Counted from the first letter of the stretch, positions 43,205-54,308 are shown. The stretch: 64,000 nucleotides of DNA from Nereocystis luetkeana (GCA_031213475.1 JARUPZ010000017.1:4708849-4772848); one strand, 5' to 3'. The notes: generated by a model not told the origin, from the sequence alone. Numbers and translations are program-made.

Positions 43205-43530
43205 AGCGCCAGAACGTGAGTTAGCCACACTCACTCGAAGAAAATCGACGAGCAGTGGGAATGCTGAACCCTATGCGCGATAAAAAGGAAAGCACGTACC
43301 GGCGGGGAGACGGAATGACACCTGTACCCACGGCTTGTCCAGAAGATCGCTGAGGGTAAAAAGCCTCCTACCGGTACAAACTAAGCCTTTTAGAACCGCA
43401 GTCCCGTTTCGGGGACAAATTACTTCTAACTTGACTGGTTTGTCCCCAGAACGGGACTGCGGTTCTAAAAGGGTCAAGCTGGAAAGTAAAAGCAATGGAT
43501 GACAAAATAAAATGAAGAAACAAAAAAAGT
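43205..43530 (+). repeat. SINE-F copy with MITE-P inserted
   Basis: GCGCCAGAACGTGAGTTAGC, AAAATCGACGAGCAGTGGGA, AAAAGGAAAGCACGTACCGG and CTTGTCCAGAAGATCGCTGA run to 43383. After the MITE-P (43384-43477) the tail CTGGAAAGTAAAAGCAATGG resumes, as in 13520. The body shares GATAAAAA-GAA-GCACGTACC with SINE-E. Confidence 0.7.
43384..43477. mobile_element. MITE-P copy nested in SINE-F
   Basis: CCTTTTAGAACCGCAGTCCC pairs with GGGACTGCGGTTCTAAAAGG. Confidence 0.9.
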
Positions 43531-43610
43531 GCAGACAGAATCAGTCGAGAAAAAAAACGGCTAATTTCAGGCAAGGGTCTCCACTACAGGCCAGACAACA
43601 CGCTCGCTAT

Positions 43611-44587
43611 TTGTTGGGATGATTTCCTGAGCCGACGGACTCAAACACAAGAGGGGCGCGGTGACGGGGGGGGGGTGCAGACAACAAAAATAGGGCTGGT
43701 CACTGGCACAGTATGTACTGGCAGTAGTAGTCTACTGGCGGTAGTAATCTACTGGTTGATGCAGCCAGTATATATCTGCCAGTAGTTTTTATCTCAGGTA
43801 TCTTACGTACGCCCAGGAAACACGTTACAGTAGAGTACGGAAACCCACCCAATGCGTTTTGAGAGGAGACAGGAGGGAGGAGGGAGGAGGGAGGAGGGAG
43901 GAGAGACCAGAAGCCCGCTGCCACGATGGACGAAGCCACCATAGCCAATGATGCCGTGGGCTCTGCAGGCGTTGCTGCTTGTGCTGCTGCTGCTGCTGCT
44001 GAGTCTGAGGTGGAAGCATTGGAGTCGACACCCTTCGACCGGGCGGCCACAAAGAAGCGGCTGGAGGCCTAGACTACGCGCCGGCAAGGAGACCAGGCTC
44101 AAGGCGGCCAAGGACAAGCGCAGGCGAAGCCCACGCGTTCGTCTGGAAGTACTTCCAAACGCCGGACGTTCAGACACTCCTCCCATGCCACTCGATCTGC
44201 AGCAACCTGTGTGCCTGGAGCACGAGCAACTCGGTCGGGCAGAAGTGTCTTACACAAAGGGGCCACCAACGAACCTGCAGACCGCGAAAACCCAGTCACA
44301 TGTTTCCACATGTATTTTTGTTTTAGAAAATCATATTTTCTCTTCTCTTCTGTGTTGATGGCCGCCACCACCCCCGGCCAATGCAGTTTTGAGCCCCGGT
44401 TGTGATGGGAAATGAAGCGACACGCGCCTTTTTTTCGGCCTCCGGGGGGGCACCCTCACCAGCCCCCGGGGGGGGAGGGGGGGGGGGGGGGGGCGATCGG
44501 CCGAGCTTCAATGTGTATATACTGCTGCAATCCACAACGATTTTTTTTTTTACAGTAGAATCGATGCCTGGTTCGTACTTCTGACTA
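43611..44587. other. Intergenic; one possible decayed gene fragment
   Basis: ATG 43926 opens 48 codons ('MDEATIANDAVGSAGVAAC') to TAG 44070. In another frame 44138-44170 reads 'FVWKYFQTPDV', which recalls the VWKYF start of BED zinc fingers in hAT transposases. The Cys/His ligands are not convincing. A G run lies at 44465-44495. Confidence 0.3.
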
Positions 44588-44766
44588 TATTACGGGGGAC
44601 TATAGTAAACAGGACCAAATATTGTTAGTAAAAACAGGTAGATATTTAGGTTTAGAGCCGGCGGGTCGCACGAGGAAGGCGCTGCAGGGTGAGGCTCCCC
44701 AGAGGTTTTGTGTGTACCGTAGGCCCTACCTGGTACCTGGTATTTAATATGGTTCCCCGTAATATT
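44588..44766. mobile_element. MITE-T copy with 45-bp internal insert
   Basis: ATTACGGGGGACTATAGTAA pairs with TTAATATGGTTCCCCGTAAT. A GC-rich insert (GCCGGCGGGTCGCACGAGG...) lies at about 44656-44702. Confidence 0.88.
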
Positions 44767-46479
44767 AATACTGTAATTCAACCAGTGCCTACCTATTAAT
44801 AGCGCTACCTCGTAGGTACCAAAAAGGGTGGTGTTGTACGTGCGTGCGTACGTACGTACGTACGTAAGAAGCTCTCTCGGGGGGGCTGCATGGCGTCTGC
44901 AATCTGCATTCTCTCCCTGTCGCTGGTGCTGCCGACGCAAATCAGTAGGGAATTCCTGGGAGTGATCTCTATAAAGTGGAAGACTCTCTTGTACCGGTAT
45001 GATACTGTTGCTGCTGTACTTGGGGTTTGTGGGCATACGAGTATACCTGGTACCTGGTATGGTGTCAATTTTACAAATATCTTGGGAACATGCTTCGGTG
45101 ATTTATTTTACAATCGGTATTTTACGATCGATTTTTATCGCGGCGGTACGCATTGCACGTATTTTACGGGGCATACGGCTGCTTATTGCCCGAGTCTGAA
45201 CACGGGAGAGCACAAGAAGACGAGAGGCAACGCTTGAGCCCTCTCGGCGCCTTCTATGATACGCGCCCTGCCCGCTTCTGCGTACTCTCGCGTGGTGCTG
45301 TGACAACGGGGCGCATTGCCTCTGCCTGCAAGCAATACCCATGGTACTACTCTGAACGGCTGTGCTGAAGAAGCTTGCTGCAAGAGCCGAAAATAACAAC
45401 AATCGAGATCTCAATCAAAGCTCACCGCGCGATCAATAGACAAGGAACAAGTCGGCTTGAGTGTACCTGTGATACGAGTAGGAGGAAAAAATGCCGGAAT
45501 TCCACTCCGACCCACAGCAAGAGCAGAGAGCACCACTAGCCGCCTCGCAAAATCCTCTCCGCCTGCAGCGCACCGCAAAGGCAACCACCACCACACTCTC
45601 GTGAATTCAAAGAGTAGATGGTGTGTTTTTTGCCGAAGTTCCCGAAGGCGGAGGCAGTCTAGCACCCCCTCTCCACGTATTGCGTATTGCACACTGCTGT
45701 CACATTGCTGTCACGTTTTCACGTTATTTTTGCAATCAGGTCTAAAACAAGGTTTTCTACACTATTTTGTAGGCGTTATGTATCAGGGGCTGTGATAAGC
45801 TTAAGGCTGCCTGACTGCCTCACATCGCCGCGCTCGTTGGAACAGGCTGTTGTGACTTGTTCTGCACTCAGCAGGCATCGGAATCGCGTTTGTCACAGGT
45901 AAGTGGAAGACAATGGGACATATTCTGACGGCAGTAGCCTCGGTTAGAGACAGGAGAAGCCGGAGAAAACGACCAATTGATTGGCGGAAAATTGAAAATT
46001 GTTTAAATAGCTTGAAATCTGCCTACAGTTACGTACGTAGTATTAATAGTAATAGAAACTTGCCCAAAGCCACGTACAGCAGTCAGTAGCGGCTGTGATC
46101 ACCTCGAGAGCAGCGCTGGGCTCGCTTTCGTCACAGACAGCGCTGACCGTATTGACTGGTCGTGGTGTATGCCGTCGCGCAAGGTGTCGACTGATTGTTC
46201 GCGTTTGGTAGTTAGTGAGCTAGATGTTTGAGTTACTACCGCCTTCCTGTAGGTGTGTGAAAATTTTGGGTACGACGTACGAATACCAGGTACCAGGTAC
46301 TCGTTTTGGTTTTGAAACGTACCCAATACCCACCCACCTGTGCTACTCCGCTTCGACTACGAGTACCTACGTTTACCCACGTGTGCCTCCCAGGCACGTA
46401 TTTAAACCGCTAAACAGCAGCAGCAGCAACAGCAGCAGCGTAGTTCCTGTGTCTATTAATAGCTTCTCCAATTAATAGC

Positions 46480-46515
<36 letters not shown>

Positions 46516-46565
46516 TATCATACTCGTACTTGTTTTGTTGTTGTTGTTCTTGTGCCCCAGCTAAG
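44767..46565. other. Intergenic, nothing recognised
   Basis: (ACGT)n-like words lie at 44838-44866, CAG at 46411-46440 and CTG at 46483-46512, followed by TTGTTG. No gene was seen on either strand. Confidence 0.5.
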
Positions 46566-46750
46566 GCTGACTCAGACCACAACATCTTGTATATCAAAGT
46601 CCGACTCGGTGGTCATTTTGCGCCCAACAAACAAATACGTAGACCGACAAAACGCCGAGAGTTCGACAGGCAGCTTTTTATGTCCGATGGAAAGTGTCGT
46701 GAACGAGTGATCGCCAGGGTCATCTCCACTCTCAACCAGCCTAATGAGCC
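46566..46750 (+). pseudogene. LINE copy 2, endonuclease end
   Basis: 'DSDHNILYIKVRLGGHFAP' corresponds to 'ESDHNLVVCNIRLLGRFAP' of copy 1. It stops where the SINE head begins. Confidence 0.8.
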
Positions 46751-47100
46751 GGTCGCCCCGGTGGTTCAAGTTGTTAACCTCGAATTCTACGTGTGTTTGA
46801 GTCCTGGGTTCGAGCCCCAGGTGGGTCGGACATTTGACTTTATTTGCAAAAATAAAAATAAAAAGGATTCAATTGTTGAGAGCGCCTTGCAGCGTGGGTA
46901 GGCACAATTCGATGCGAGTCGACGAGGGAAGAAAAGGCTGAAATCTTCTCGCGATAAAAATGAAGGCACGTACCGCAGCGGGAAGGGGGTAGAAGAGCCT
47001 GCTATGTGACCCCGGATCTGAGTTACGAGTTGGAAGGAGAGAGAGAAGATGTGCGAAGATAATGAATGACGATGAGCAAAAAAAAAAAAAAAAAAAAAAA
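46751..47100 (+). mobile_element. SINE-E, full-length copy inside LINE copy 2
   Basis: It starts GGTCGCCCCGGTGGTTCAAG, with the B-box GGTTCGAGCCC at about 46808, and ends in a run of about 22 A (47079-47100). A target duplication is not clear; AGCCTA occurs on both sides (46736 and 47109). Confidence 0.88.
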
Positions 47101-47109
47101 GAAGAAGAA

Positions 47110-47525
47110 GCCTATCCAGCCCCGTAATACGTCTGGTGTGGTTGAGTTTTTCACCACGGATGTTATTGATGCGGTCGAAAAAGAGGTACCACCCCCTGCA
47201 TGTCGCCACCGCAGACATGGATGGTGTGAGTCTGCCGAAACCTTGGCCGCATTCATACCAGCACGGACAGCGAGGGAGGATGCACGACAATTCTTGCGTG
47301 CCCACCCCCGGGACAGAACCGCGTGGAAGACCCTGAGATCTGCGTGTGCGAACCTGCAGAAGGTGATTGCCGCAGGACTGCATGCGTACTTCGAAGCGTA
47401 CCTTGCCGAAACCGAACGACTCTTAGCGAACAACGACCAGAGAGGCTTTTACAAGCACCTTAAGAGTACGGTAGGATTGGAAGGGACTAAGACCTATGCC
47501 AATGGAAACGCGAAGTTGAAAAGTT
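47110..47525 (+). pseudogene. LINE copy 2, region between endonuclease and RT
   Basis: 'YFEAYLAETERLLANNDQRG' and 'FYKHLKSTVGLEG' match 'FFEEYVRQLERRIQEGDQFG' and 'FYKHLKGMNVEG' of copy 1. The frame is then broken by the next insertion. Confidence 0.8.
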
Positions 47526-48423
47526 TTTTTTCAAATATATGGCTTTAAAAAAACAGCCGAAAATTTTCTCGTACCGCCGCTATGGGGAAAAAAGAGAAAA
47601 ATGTTTTATTTTTTATTTTATTTTCCCCAACGGCTGCAAAAAACAGCCGAAAAATTTCTCGTACCGCCGCTGTGGGGAAAAAAGAGAAAAATGTTTTATT
47701 TTTTATTTTTTTCCCCCCAACGGCTGCAGGCGGCGCAATTTGTGTTTTTCTGGTCGCAAATTGTCAACACGGTGATCGAAACCAGCTCGTGCGACGATCG
47801 ACGCTCGATCTCGACATAGACTCAGCCCACGGCCAACCCACTCGGTATCTGGCAAGCCCAACGAGTATAGACGACGGCTTCGAAGATATCAGGCGGATCC
47901 TTGGTCTAGGGGGCGAGAGCTTGCCGGCGGCGTCCTACGGTATCCTCCCAAACCTGAAAAAAAGTCTATTTTTCGCCATTCGAGACGGATGGAGAAGTTT
48001 TGTCTTCTGTTTTGTGCAAACCAGCGGCCATATGTTTTTTTATCACACGCCTGGTCAGCTCCCGCCACATGACACCGGCCATGGTGTGAAGACGGTGACC
48101 CTAGGGTGGGTCGGAGCCCCTATCGAGCGCACTCCGTTCAGAATTCGTGACGCAATCGTTGGTTTTGTCAATCGATGTCTGTCGAGGACTCGGAATCTCG
48201 CCGCTTCGAACCAAAGATCGGCCTGAGTTTTTCTCAAGGCGATGTTGGGCCAACATCGGCCCCAGATTTGTTTTTTTCGGGCTTTTCCAAAAATTAGGAA
48301 CTTTTTTTTTTTTTTAGGTGGCCCATAGGAAGCGTGTTCTGAACTTTTTTGGCGGGTATCTTTGGAATTCAGACTTTTTATTGCAACTTCGCTGTACCAT
48401 TGGCATAGGTCTAACTAAAGTGA
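47526..48423 (+). mobile_element. Unidentified insertion in LINE copy 2
   Basis: About 900 bp separate two LINE parts that are adjacent in copy 1. The insert opens with two tandem units of about 100 bp (AACAGCCGAAAATTTTCTCG, TACCGCCGCTATGGGG, CCCCAACGGCTGC). A frame through 48226 ('STLDLDIDSAHGQPTRYLAS' and on) shows no known domain. It ends near TCTAACTAAAG. No terminal repeats were recognised. Confidence 0.6.
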
Positions 48424-50532
48424 GGAGCGAACAGTTCATTAGGGACGAGGATGGCACGCTCTTACGGGATAAGGTGCGAATTCGTGAACGATGGACGGGG
48501 TTTTACCACAAACTCTTGAACACGAAGTCGCTGAAACTCGATCCCACGAGCATCGACCTCTTGCCACTGCGACCGCCTAAACTGTCGCTTGAAGATGAAC
48601 CATCCATAGACGAGATGACAGAAGCACTTAAGGGGATGTCGAATTGGAAAGCTGTCGGGCCATATGGTCTCCCGGTCGAACTCCTAAAAATCGACCACCC
48701 GGCATTCGCCCGGTGCTTTCACAACATCCTTGTCAATGTTTGGTTAACAGGAGAAGTCCCTCAGCAATGGAAAGATGCGATCATCGAGGTCCTTCACATA
48801 AAGAAGGATCGAAGTGACTGCAACAACTACAGAGGGATTTCGCTTGTTGCCCACGCAGGCAAAGTGTTGTTGAAAATCGTCGCGTCCCGCCTCAGCAACT
48901 ACTGCGAGACCGAGGCACTACTCCCTGAGGAACAGTGCGGCTTCCGCCCCGCACGATCAACGATTGATATGTTGTTCGTCGTGCGCCGGCTGCAAGAGCT
49001 CGGACGACAGAGGAAAATCCCCTCATACGTGTGCTTGATCGACCTGCAGAAAGCGTACGACTCTGTCAACCGAGAGCTGTTATGGAAGGTGCTCACACGC
49101 TTTGGCGTACCAACCAAGATGCTGAGAATTATCCGTAATTTCCACGATGGCATGCGGGCTCGCGTGCGTACTGATGACGGCGAGCACTCGGAATGGTTTG
49201 ATGTCACGCAGGGGCTGCGGCAAGGCTGTGTACTATCACCGTTACTGTTCAACGTGTTCTTCGCTGCTGCGTTACACGTCGTACTAGTACGCTCCAGCCA
49301 AGACGAAGCCATCGTAAGGGATTTGGTCCAACTCAGTGATGATGGAGTAGTTCGAACAGGGAAGGAGGAGCCGTTGGCGTGCGTGCGAAGGTCTGTATGG
49401 GGCATGTTGTACGCCGATGATGCAGGAATTGTCTCGAAGTCGGCTGAAGGGCTCGCGAAAATGATGACAGTCATCGTGACTGTCTTCGAAGCAGCAAGCC
49501 TCACGGTGTCCGAAAAGAAGACAGAGACAATAGTCCTACAAACACCAGACCAGACAATCCTCGCACCACCGCTCGTCATCGAAGCGGCAGGCCAGAGGTA
49601 TAAGCAGACGACCCAGTTCTTATACCTAGGCGGCGTTATCCACGAAAACGCTGCGCTCTCGCTCGAAATCGACCGACGGATCCGCCTCATGCGAGCATGC
49701 CTCAAACGGTTCGGCCCGAGGAGTTGTATGATAGGACGACCGCCCCCCTTAGCCTTAAAGTCCGAATGCTGAAGGCCGAGGTGATTGAGACCCTGCTGTA
49801 CGGGTGTGTGACGTGGACCCTCAGAGCGGAACACTTTGCCAAGCTTCGAACGGCTCACCACCAAGTCCTGTTGCGAGTCATTGGCTTCCAGCGCCGACTT
49901 CGTACTGACCATGCCACCCTCTCGTACGCGAAGGCCCTCAAGATGACACGTTGCGAGAGCATCGAAACGACCATTCGTCAACGGCGGCTCTTCTTTGCGA
50001 GGGGCGTGGCACGGCAAAGCAAGGAGCGATTACCCAGTCGGGTAATGTTCGGGACGATAGCTGGTGGGGAGAACCCAAGACCAGGCGGACAGTGTAAGAC
50101 TTGACATAGATGCATAGTCGAAGACCCTAGGGAGTTCCGAGCCACCGAAGGGTCAACGGAAGTTGCCCCCTTGGTGTTTGGGGTTGAGACCGCGTTGTGG
50201 TGTACTGCAGCCAAAAAGGGGGGGAAGTGGTACCGGGGGATCCTTGAAGCAGCCGAACGGTTCATGGTGAGGTGGCACGAGGCTGAGGCTGAGATGAGTA
50301 GGCAGCGCCGCGCATCCGCCGTGGATGGTGTCCAAGGGAACGGGGGTGGAGGGGGCAACAGGAGAAGTGGCAGAAAGCCCGACCAAGGGAATGCGGAGAG
50401 GGGGGGGAACAGGAGGGGTAGAAGGGAAACGGCGGTAGACGAAAGTAGGAAGGAGATGCACACACACACACACACACACACGCACACACACACACATACA
50501 CACACACAAACACACACACACACACACACACA
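48424..50532 (+). pseudogene. LINE copy 2, reverse transcriptase and C-terminus
   Basis: The RT is still readable: '[16 protein letters not shown]', '[17 protein letters not shown]', '[12 protein letters not shown]', '[13 protein letters not shown]' and YADD (49410-49421). A frameshift near 49715 moves the reading to '[18 protein letters not shown]' and 'SKERLPSRVMFG', and another follows after 50100. The catalytic core survives but the protein cannot be made in one piece. The 3' end is an Arg/Gly-rich tail and (CA)n. Confidence 0.88.
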
Positions 50533-50560
50533 CCCCCCCTGTCTGGTGTTGGTCTCGAAA

Positions 50561-51234
50561 ATGAGCTAGTGGGGTATCGGGTTTGCTTTTTGGCCTGCAC
50601 CCACCTTAGTATACCGGCACGCAGGTACAAAGCAGCACCGTACCGGTGCGGTACACAGTATACCGTAAAGAACGTTTTCTCGACGTCGGCAAGGGCGCTA
50701 AAAGTCGAACCGTTCTGTTTTCAAATGTTTCTACTCTCAACCAAGGGCGCCCGGGGAAATATATATATGAACCGTTTTTTTTTTTCTTTCTCGCTTTGCA
50801 GGGAGAGGGGGGGTGAACTCGATAGGAGAGATGTACTCGATCTCATGCATGGCCGTAGTCGCTTATGACCATAGACCCTCGCATCCCTACACCGACCAGG
50901 CAGACATTGCTTGCACCAAGCGCGAAGCGCCGTGAGGTGTCCGGCGAGTCGCATGAAGGGTGAGCTGCATCCTACTAAGGGGGAGGGGGGGGGTACTAGA
51001 ACCAAGTGAAATTGAAAAAAAAACTGTTTCACAACGGTTGGAACGGTTTTCCATTCCGACCTCTGGAGGCGTGGTGTGTGGTTTTCTCTTTTTTCACGGA
51101 CACCCCTGTCTCAAACCGACTTCCCCCCTCCCCCCCCCCCCCCCCCGCTTTGACGCCGAATGTGAATGCGAATGTGAATGCTCCCGTTCCCTCGATGCAT
51201 ATATAGGCATCTGTAAGGGTTTACACTATCAACC
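50561..51234. other. Upstream region of the helicase gene
   Basis: Contains repeat A inverted (50803-50980) and a C run (51121-51148). No TATA-like element stands out. The putative start codon follows at 51235 in the context CAACCATGG. Confidence 0.5.
50803..50980 (-). repeat. Repeat A copy, inverted
   Basis: GTGAACTCGATAGGAGAGAT, CATGCATGGCCGTAGTCG, CACCGACCAGGCAGACATTG and AGGTGTCCGGCGAGTCGCAT. About 25 bp around the CCGTCCCGGCATTG segment is deleted. Confidence 0.8.
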
Positions 51235-51336
51235 ATGGGGCCTAACTCCGGCGGGGGTAAGAGGAACAAGACAGACTCGACCAAGGTGTCCTCGGCGAGG
51301 GGTCGGTTCAGCAACTGCGCCTTCCCGGGTAACAAG
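51235..51336 (+). CDS. DHX29/DHX57-type DExH RNA helicase, putative first coding exon
   Basis: ATG 51235 lies in a good context (ACCATGG) and opens 34 codons to a GT donor at 51337 (AACAAG then GTGTGG, phase 0), fitting the phase-0 acceptor of the next exon. The peptide is basic, 'GGGKRNKTDSTKV' then 'ARGRFSNCAFPGNK'. The second part recalls the short conserved A/R-R-G-F-x-T-x-S-x-P-S-K motif near the N-terminus of this helicase family. Two other GT sites (51256 and 51329) are possible donors. The gene continues through 52606, 54309, 56577, 57605, 60712 and 63095 and leaves the window. The 5' UTR is not defined. Confidence 0.55.
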
Positions 51337-51674
51337 GTGTGGAGGGCGGGCGGTGGGTGGGTTGGTGGGTGGGTCGGTGGGGGTGGGTGGAGTGTAGGGA
51401 TTGTTTCGCCTGAGTGGTAACTATTAGTAGTCGCTACGACGAGGTGCCGCGTTTGGCTTTTACCGGCGAACCAATGCGGGCGTAGTAGAGTAGCCCTAGG
51501 TAAGAGGCTCCGGCTGATCGCACCAGGGAGACCTCAGTGAACCCATCCCCTCCCCCCCCCCCATCCCCTCCCCCCCCTAACCCCCCCCCCCCCCCCTTCG
51601 GGAGTATCCCTCCCCCCTCCCGCCCTCCCTCGCACTTTGCAACAAACACCCTCCCCCCCCAAGATAGCTTACCT

Positions 51675-51910
51675 GATTGAAGCTGTCATCCATGTGCGAG
51701 TCCGCCTTACAGGGCAGTTCTTAGTGGGAGGGAGCTCACCCATCATGCGTCTCGCCGAACACCTTATGGCGGTTAGCGCTTGGTGCAAGCTATGTCTGTC
51801 TGCCTGGTCTGTGAAAACCCGACGACCTCCGTCCCGGCATTGTGTGGGGATGCGAGGGTCTATGGTCATACGACTACGGCCATGCATGATATCGAGTACG
51901 CCCCCCCCCC
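51675..51910 (+). repeat. Repeat A copy, full length
   Basis: GATTGAAGCTGTCATCCATG to CATGCATGATATCGAGTACG and C run. Confidence 0.85.
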
Positions 51911-52186
51911 TATTATGTATAGGTTGGGTTGGCGTCGGTTGGCAACGACACTGTAGAACATGCCGCTCACTACTTGAGCTAGAGAACCATTTTTTTTCTT
52001 TGTTTTTTGGCGGTTGGTTTCAGCTGGTTGTCGAGTTAGATCATTTGTGCGAGGTGAACAACCTTTACTCCGCACAAGTGAGAAGGATCGTATCACGTCG
52101 TGTTCAAGGTAAGGCACTCGAGAGGCAGAAACATAGTACTCCCATTGCTGTCTCTGGAAGTGGCTACACCGGAAATTAAATTCACT

Positions 52187-52413
52187 CGTTGAAGCTGTCG
52201 TCCATATGCAAGTCCGCCTCACAAGCGGTTCTTAGTAGGATGCAGCTCACCCCTCATGCGGCTCAACCAACACCTCACGTTTCGCTTCGCGCTTGGTACA
52301 AGCAATGTCTGCCTGGTCAGTGAAAACCCGACGTGCTCCGTCCCGGCGTTGTAGGGATGCGAGGGTCTATGGTCATACGACTACGGCCATGCATGATGTC
52401 GAGTACACCCCCC
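52187..52413 (+). repeat. Repeat A copy, full length
   Basis: CGTTGAAGCTGTCGTCCATA to CATGCATGATGTCGAGTACA and C run. AAGTGGCTACACCGGAAAT lies just before it, as at 4880. Confidence 0.85.
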
Positions 52414-52605
52414 CCTCCTCATGTAGCAATAAATGAGTTCGCCCAACCCCCCCCTCCTCTCCCCTTCCGCCCGTCCTCGCTCTTTGCAACAATCCCCCCC
52501 CCCCCCCCCTCCCTCCGAATAGCCATCCAATCCCCCTTCCCCCGTCCCCCGTCTCCACTCCACCTCACCCCACCCCACCCCATCCCCCATTTCCTTTCAT
52601 TTCAG

Positions 52606-52937
52606 TCGAAGCGGGGGGGTAAAGGCCGTGGCGGCGGGGGTAGGGGTAGGGGCGGCGCAGACGTCCCAGACGCGGGAGGTCGAGGGGCGGGCAGAGGCGG
52701 TGCTGGCGGGGGGAGGGGAGGGCAGGGGGGCGGGGGTGGGGGTGGGGGCGGCAGACCGACCGATGCTGCGGTGATCCAGAAGCTGGCTGACAGGGTTACT
52801 TCTGGCGCAACGTCGGGAGTTAGCAAGGGTTTGGGAGGCGATGCGGGGGGCGGGAGGAGGGATCCGCTTAAGGGCGTCGATGTGGCGGGCCTGGAGGAGA
52901 TCAGCATCGCCGAGGGGGACTGGCAGAACGTGTTCAG
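52606..52937 (+). CDS. DExH RNA helicase, exon 2 (Gly-rich basic region)
   Basis: Acceptor CATTTCAG (phase 0). The exon starts 'SKRGGKGRGGGGRGRGG' and continues as Gly/Arg repeats, then a more ordinary stretch 'DAAVIQKLADRVTSG' and 'GLEEISIAEGDWQNVF'. An RGG-rich leader of this kind is also present at the N-terminus of animal DHX57 and probably binds RNA. The donor after GTGTTCAG (52938) is phase 2 and fits the next exon. A (TATGG)n array starts about 50 bp into the intron. Confidence 0.7.
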
Positions 52938-52984
52938 GTGTGGTGGGAGGGAGCCGGGGTGGGGGGGGGGGTGGAGTGGGGTAG

Positions 52985-53515
52985 GATGGGATTGGGTAAG
53001 GTATGGTATGGTATGGTATCATATGGTATGGTGTGGTGTTGTGTGGTGAGGTGTGGTATGGTATGGTGTGGTATGGTATGGTATTGTATGGTATGGTATG
53101 GTGTGGTGTTGTATGGTATTGTATGGTATGGTATGGTGTGGTATGGTATGGTATGGTATGGTGTGGTATTGTGTGGTGGAGTTTGGTATGGTATGGTATG
53201 GTATGGTTTGGTATGGTATGGTATGGTTTGGTATGGTGTGGTATGGTATGGTATGGTATGGTATGATGTTATGTGGTATGGTGTGGTGTTGTGTGGTGGG
53301 GTATAGTATGGTATGGTGTAGTATGCTATGGTGTGGTATTATATGGTATGGTATGGTATGGTATGGTGTGGTGTTGTGTGGTGGGGTGTGGTATGGTATG
53401 GTGTGGTATTGTATGGTATGGTATGGTATGATGTTGTGTGGTGGGATGTGGTATGGCGTGGTGTTGTGTGGTGTGTTGTGGTATGGTATGGTATGGTGTG
53501 GTATGGTACGTTGTA
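52985..53515 (+). repeat. (TATGG)n satellite array in helicase intron 2
   Basis: About 530 bp of TATGG/TGTGG/TATTG pentamers with a higher-order pattern (GTGGTGTTGTGTGGTG recurs at 53032, 53282, 53368 and 53458). Confidence 0.92.
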
Positions 53516-53722
53516 GGAAAGGTCAGCGTAGGGCATTGTAGTACAAGCATGGCACATACGGGACGGGTATGATAGGGTGGGTGCTTTGTATTGTCTGGTA
53601 GTGTTAGAATGCGGTGTGGCATGGTGCGGTGATGGTTTGAAATGACATGACGTACCATGGGAACTGTGTGACAGGGTACTGTACGATATAGCATGATGTG
53701 GCCACTACGCAAATTGGCTTTT

Positions 53723-53817
53723 CACCCATTTAGCACCGCTGTCCCGTTTTGGGGACAAACTACTTGGAGTTTGAGTGGTTCGTCTCCACAGCGGGACTGC
53801 AGTGCTAGAAGGGTCAA
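53723..53817. mobile_element. MITE-P copy in helicase intron 2
   Basis: CCATTTAGCACCGCTGTCCC pairs with GGGACTGCAGTGCTAGAAGG. Confidence 0.85.
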
Positions 53818-54113
53818 CGTGGGCACACCTCGGCTTGCTCAACTTAAGGGCTTGAGCCTACAATTTTTCGCACAAAGTCAGTTTGGGGTGAGGCATGGAG
53901 CTCGTGACCTCAGCGAGCAGGCTTCGATGTCGAAGGCGTCAGAAGATCAGAGCTCTGCAAGAAGCATGGCGAGGACGGCATGGTGGACGTCACGGGCCCG
54001 CGTTTCTCACACGGCACTTGCACGACCGCAACCACATTTTGATTTCCATGGGCAGCCGCGTGGCCGCTTTCTGCAAGAACAATGCAGGCGACGAAATATA
54101 TTGGATGCTAATG

Positions 54114-54212
54114 TCAACCATTTTGGGAGTTCAGCCCCGTTTGGGGGACAGAGAGTTCTCGGAATTTGATTGGTTTGCCCCCGAAACGGGACTGCAGTCC
54201 TAGAATGGTTAA
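54114..54212. mobile_element. MITE-P copy in helicase intron 2
   Basis: TCAACCATTTTGGGAGTTCA pairs with CTGCAGTCCTAGAATGGTTA. It ends less than 100 bp before exon 3. Confidence 0.8.
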
Positions 54213-54308
54213 GAGCATCCCCCTCTTCCCCCTGCGTACACGCCTCCACTCACGCCCCCCCCCCTCCCCCTCACCCCCCCCGCCCCGTCTCCGTCTTGAC
54301 CGCGGAAG

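Larger units (their letters stand above)
46566..50532 (+). mobile_element. Decayed LINE copy 2, with two nested insertions
   Basis: The LINE is in three pieces: 46566-46750, 47110-47525 and 48424-50532. It is interrupted by SINE-E (46751-47100) and by an unidentified insert (47526-48423), and it ends in a (CA)n tract (50457-50532). It differs from copy 1 at many positions and its tail is CA instead of CAA, so it is a different subfamily. Confidence 0.88.
51337..52605 (+). other. Helicase intron 1 with two repeat A copies
   Basis: Holds repeat A at 51675-51910 and 52187-52413, the fragment shared with 4270 (51995-52110), and C-rich tracts. The end is a strong pyrimidine tract with TTTCAG. Confidence 0.6.
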
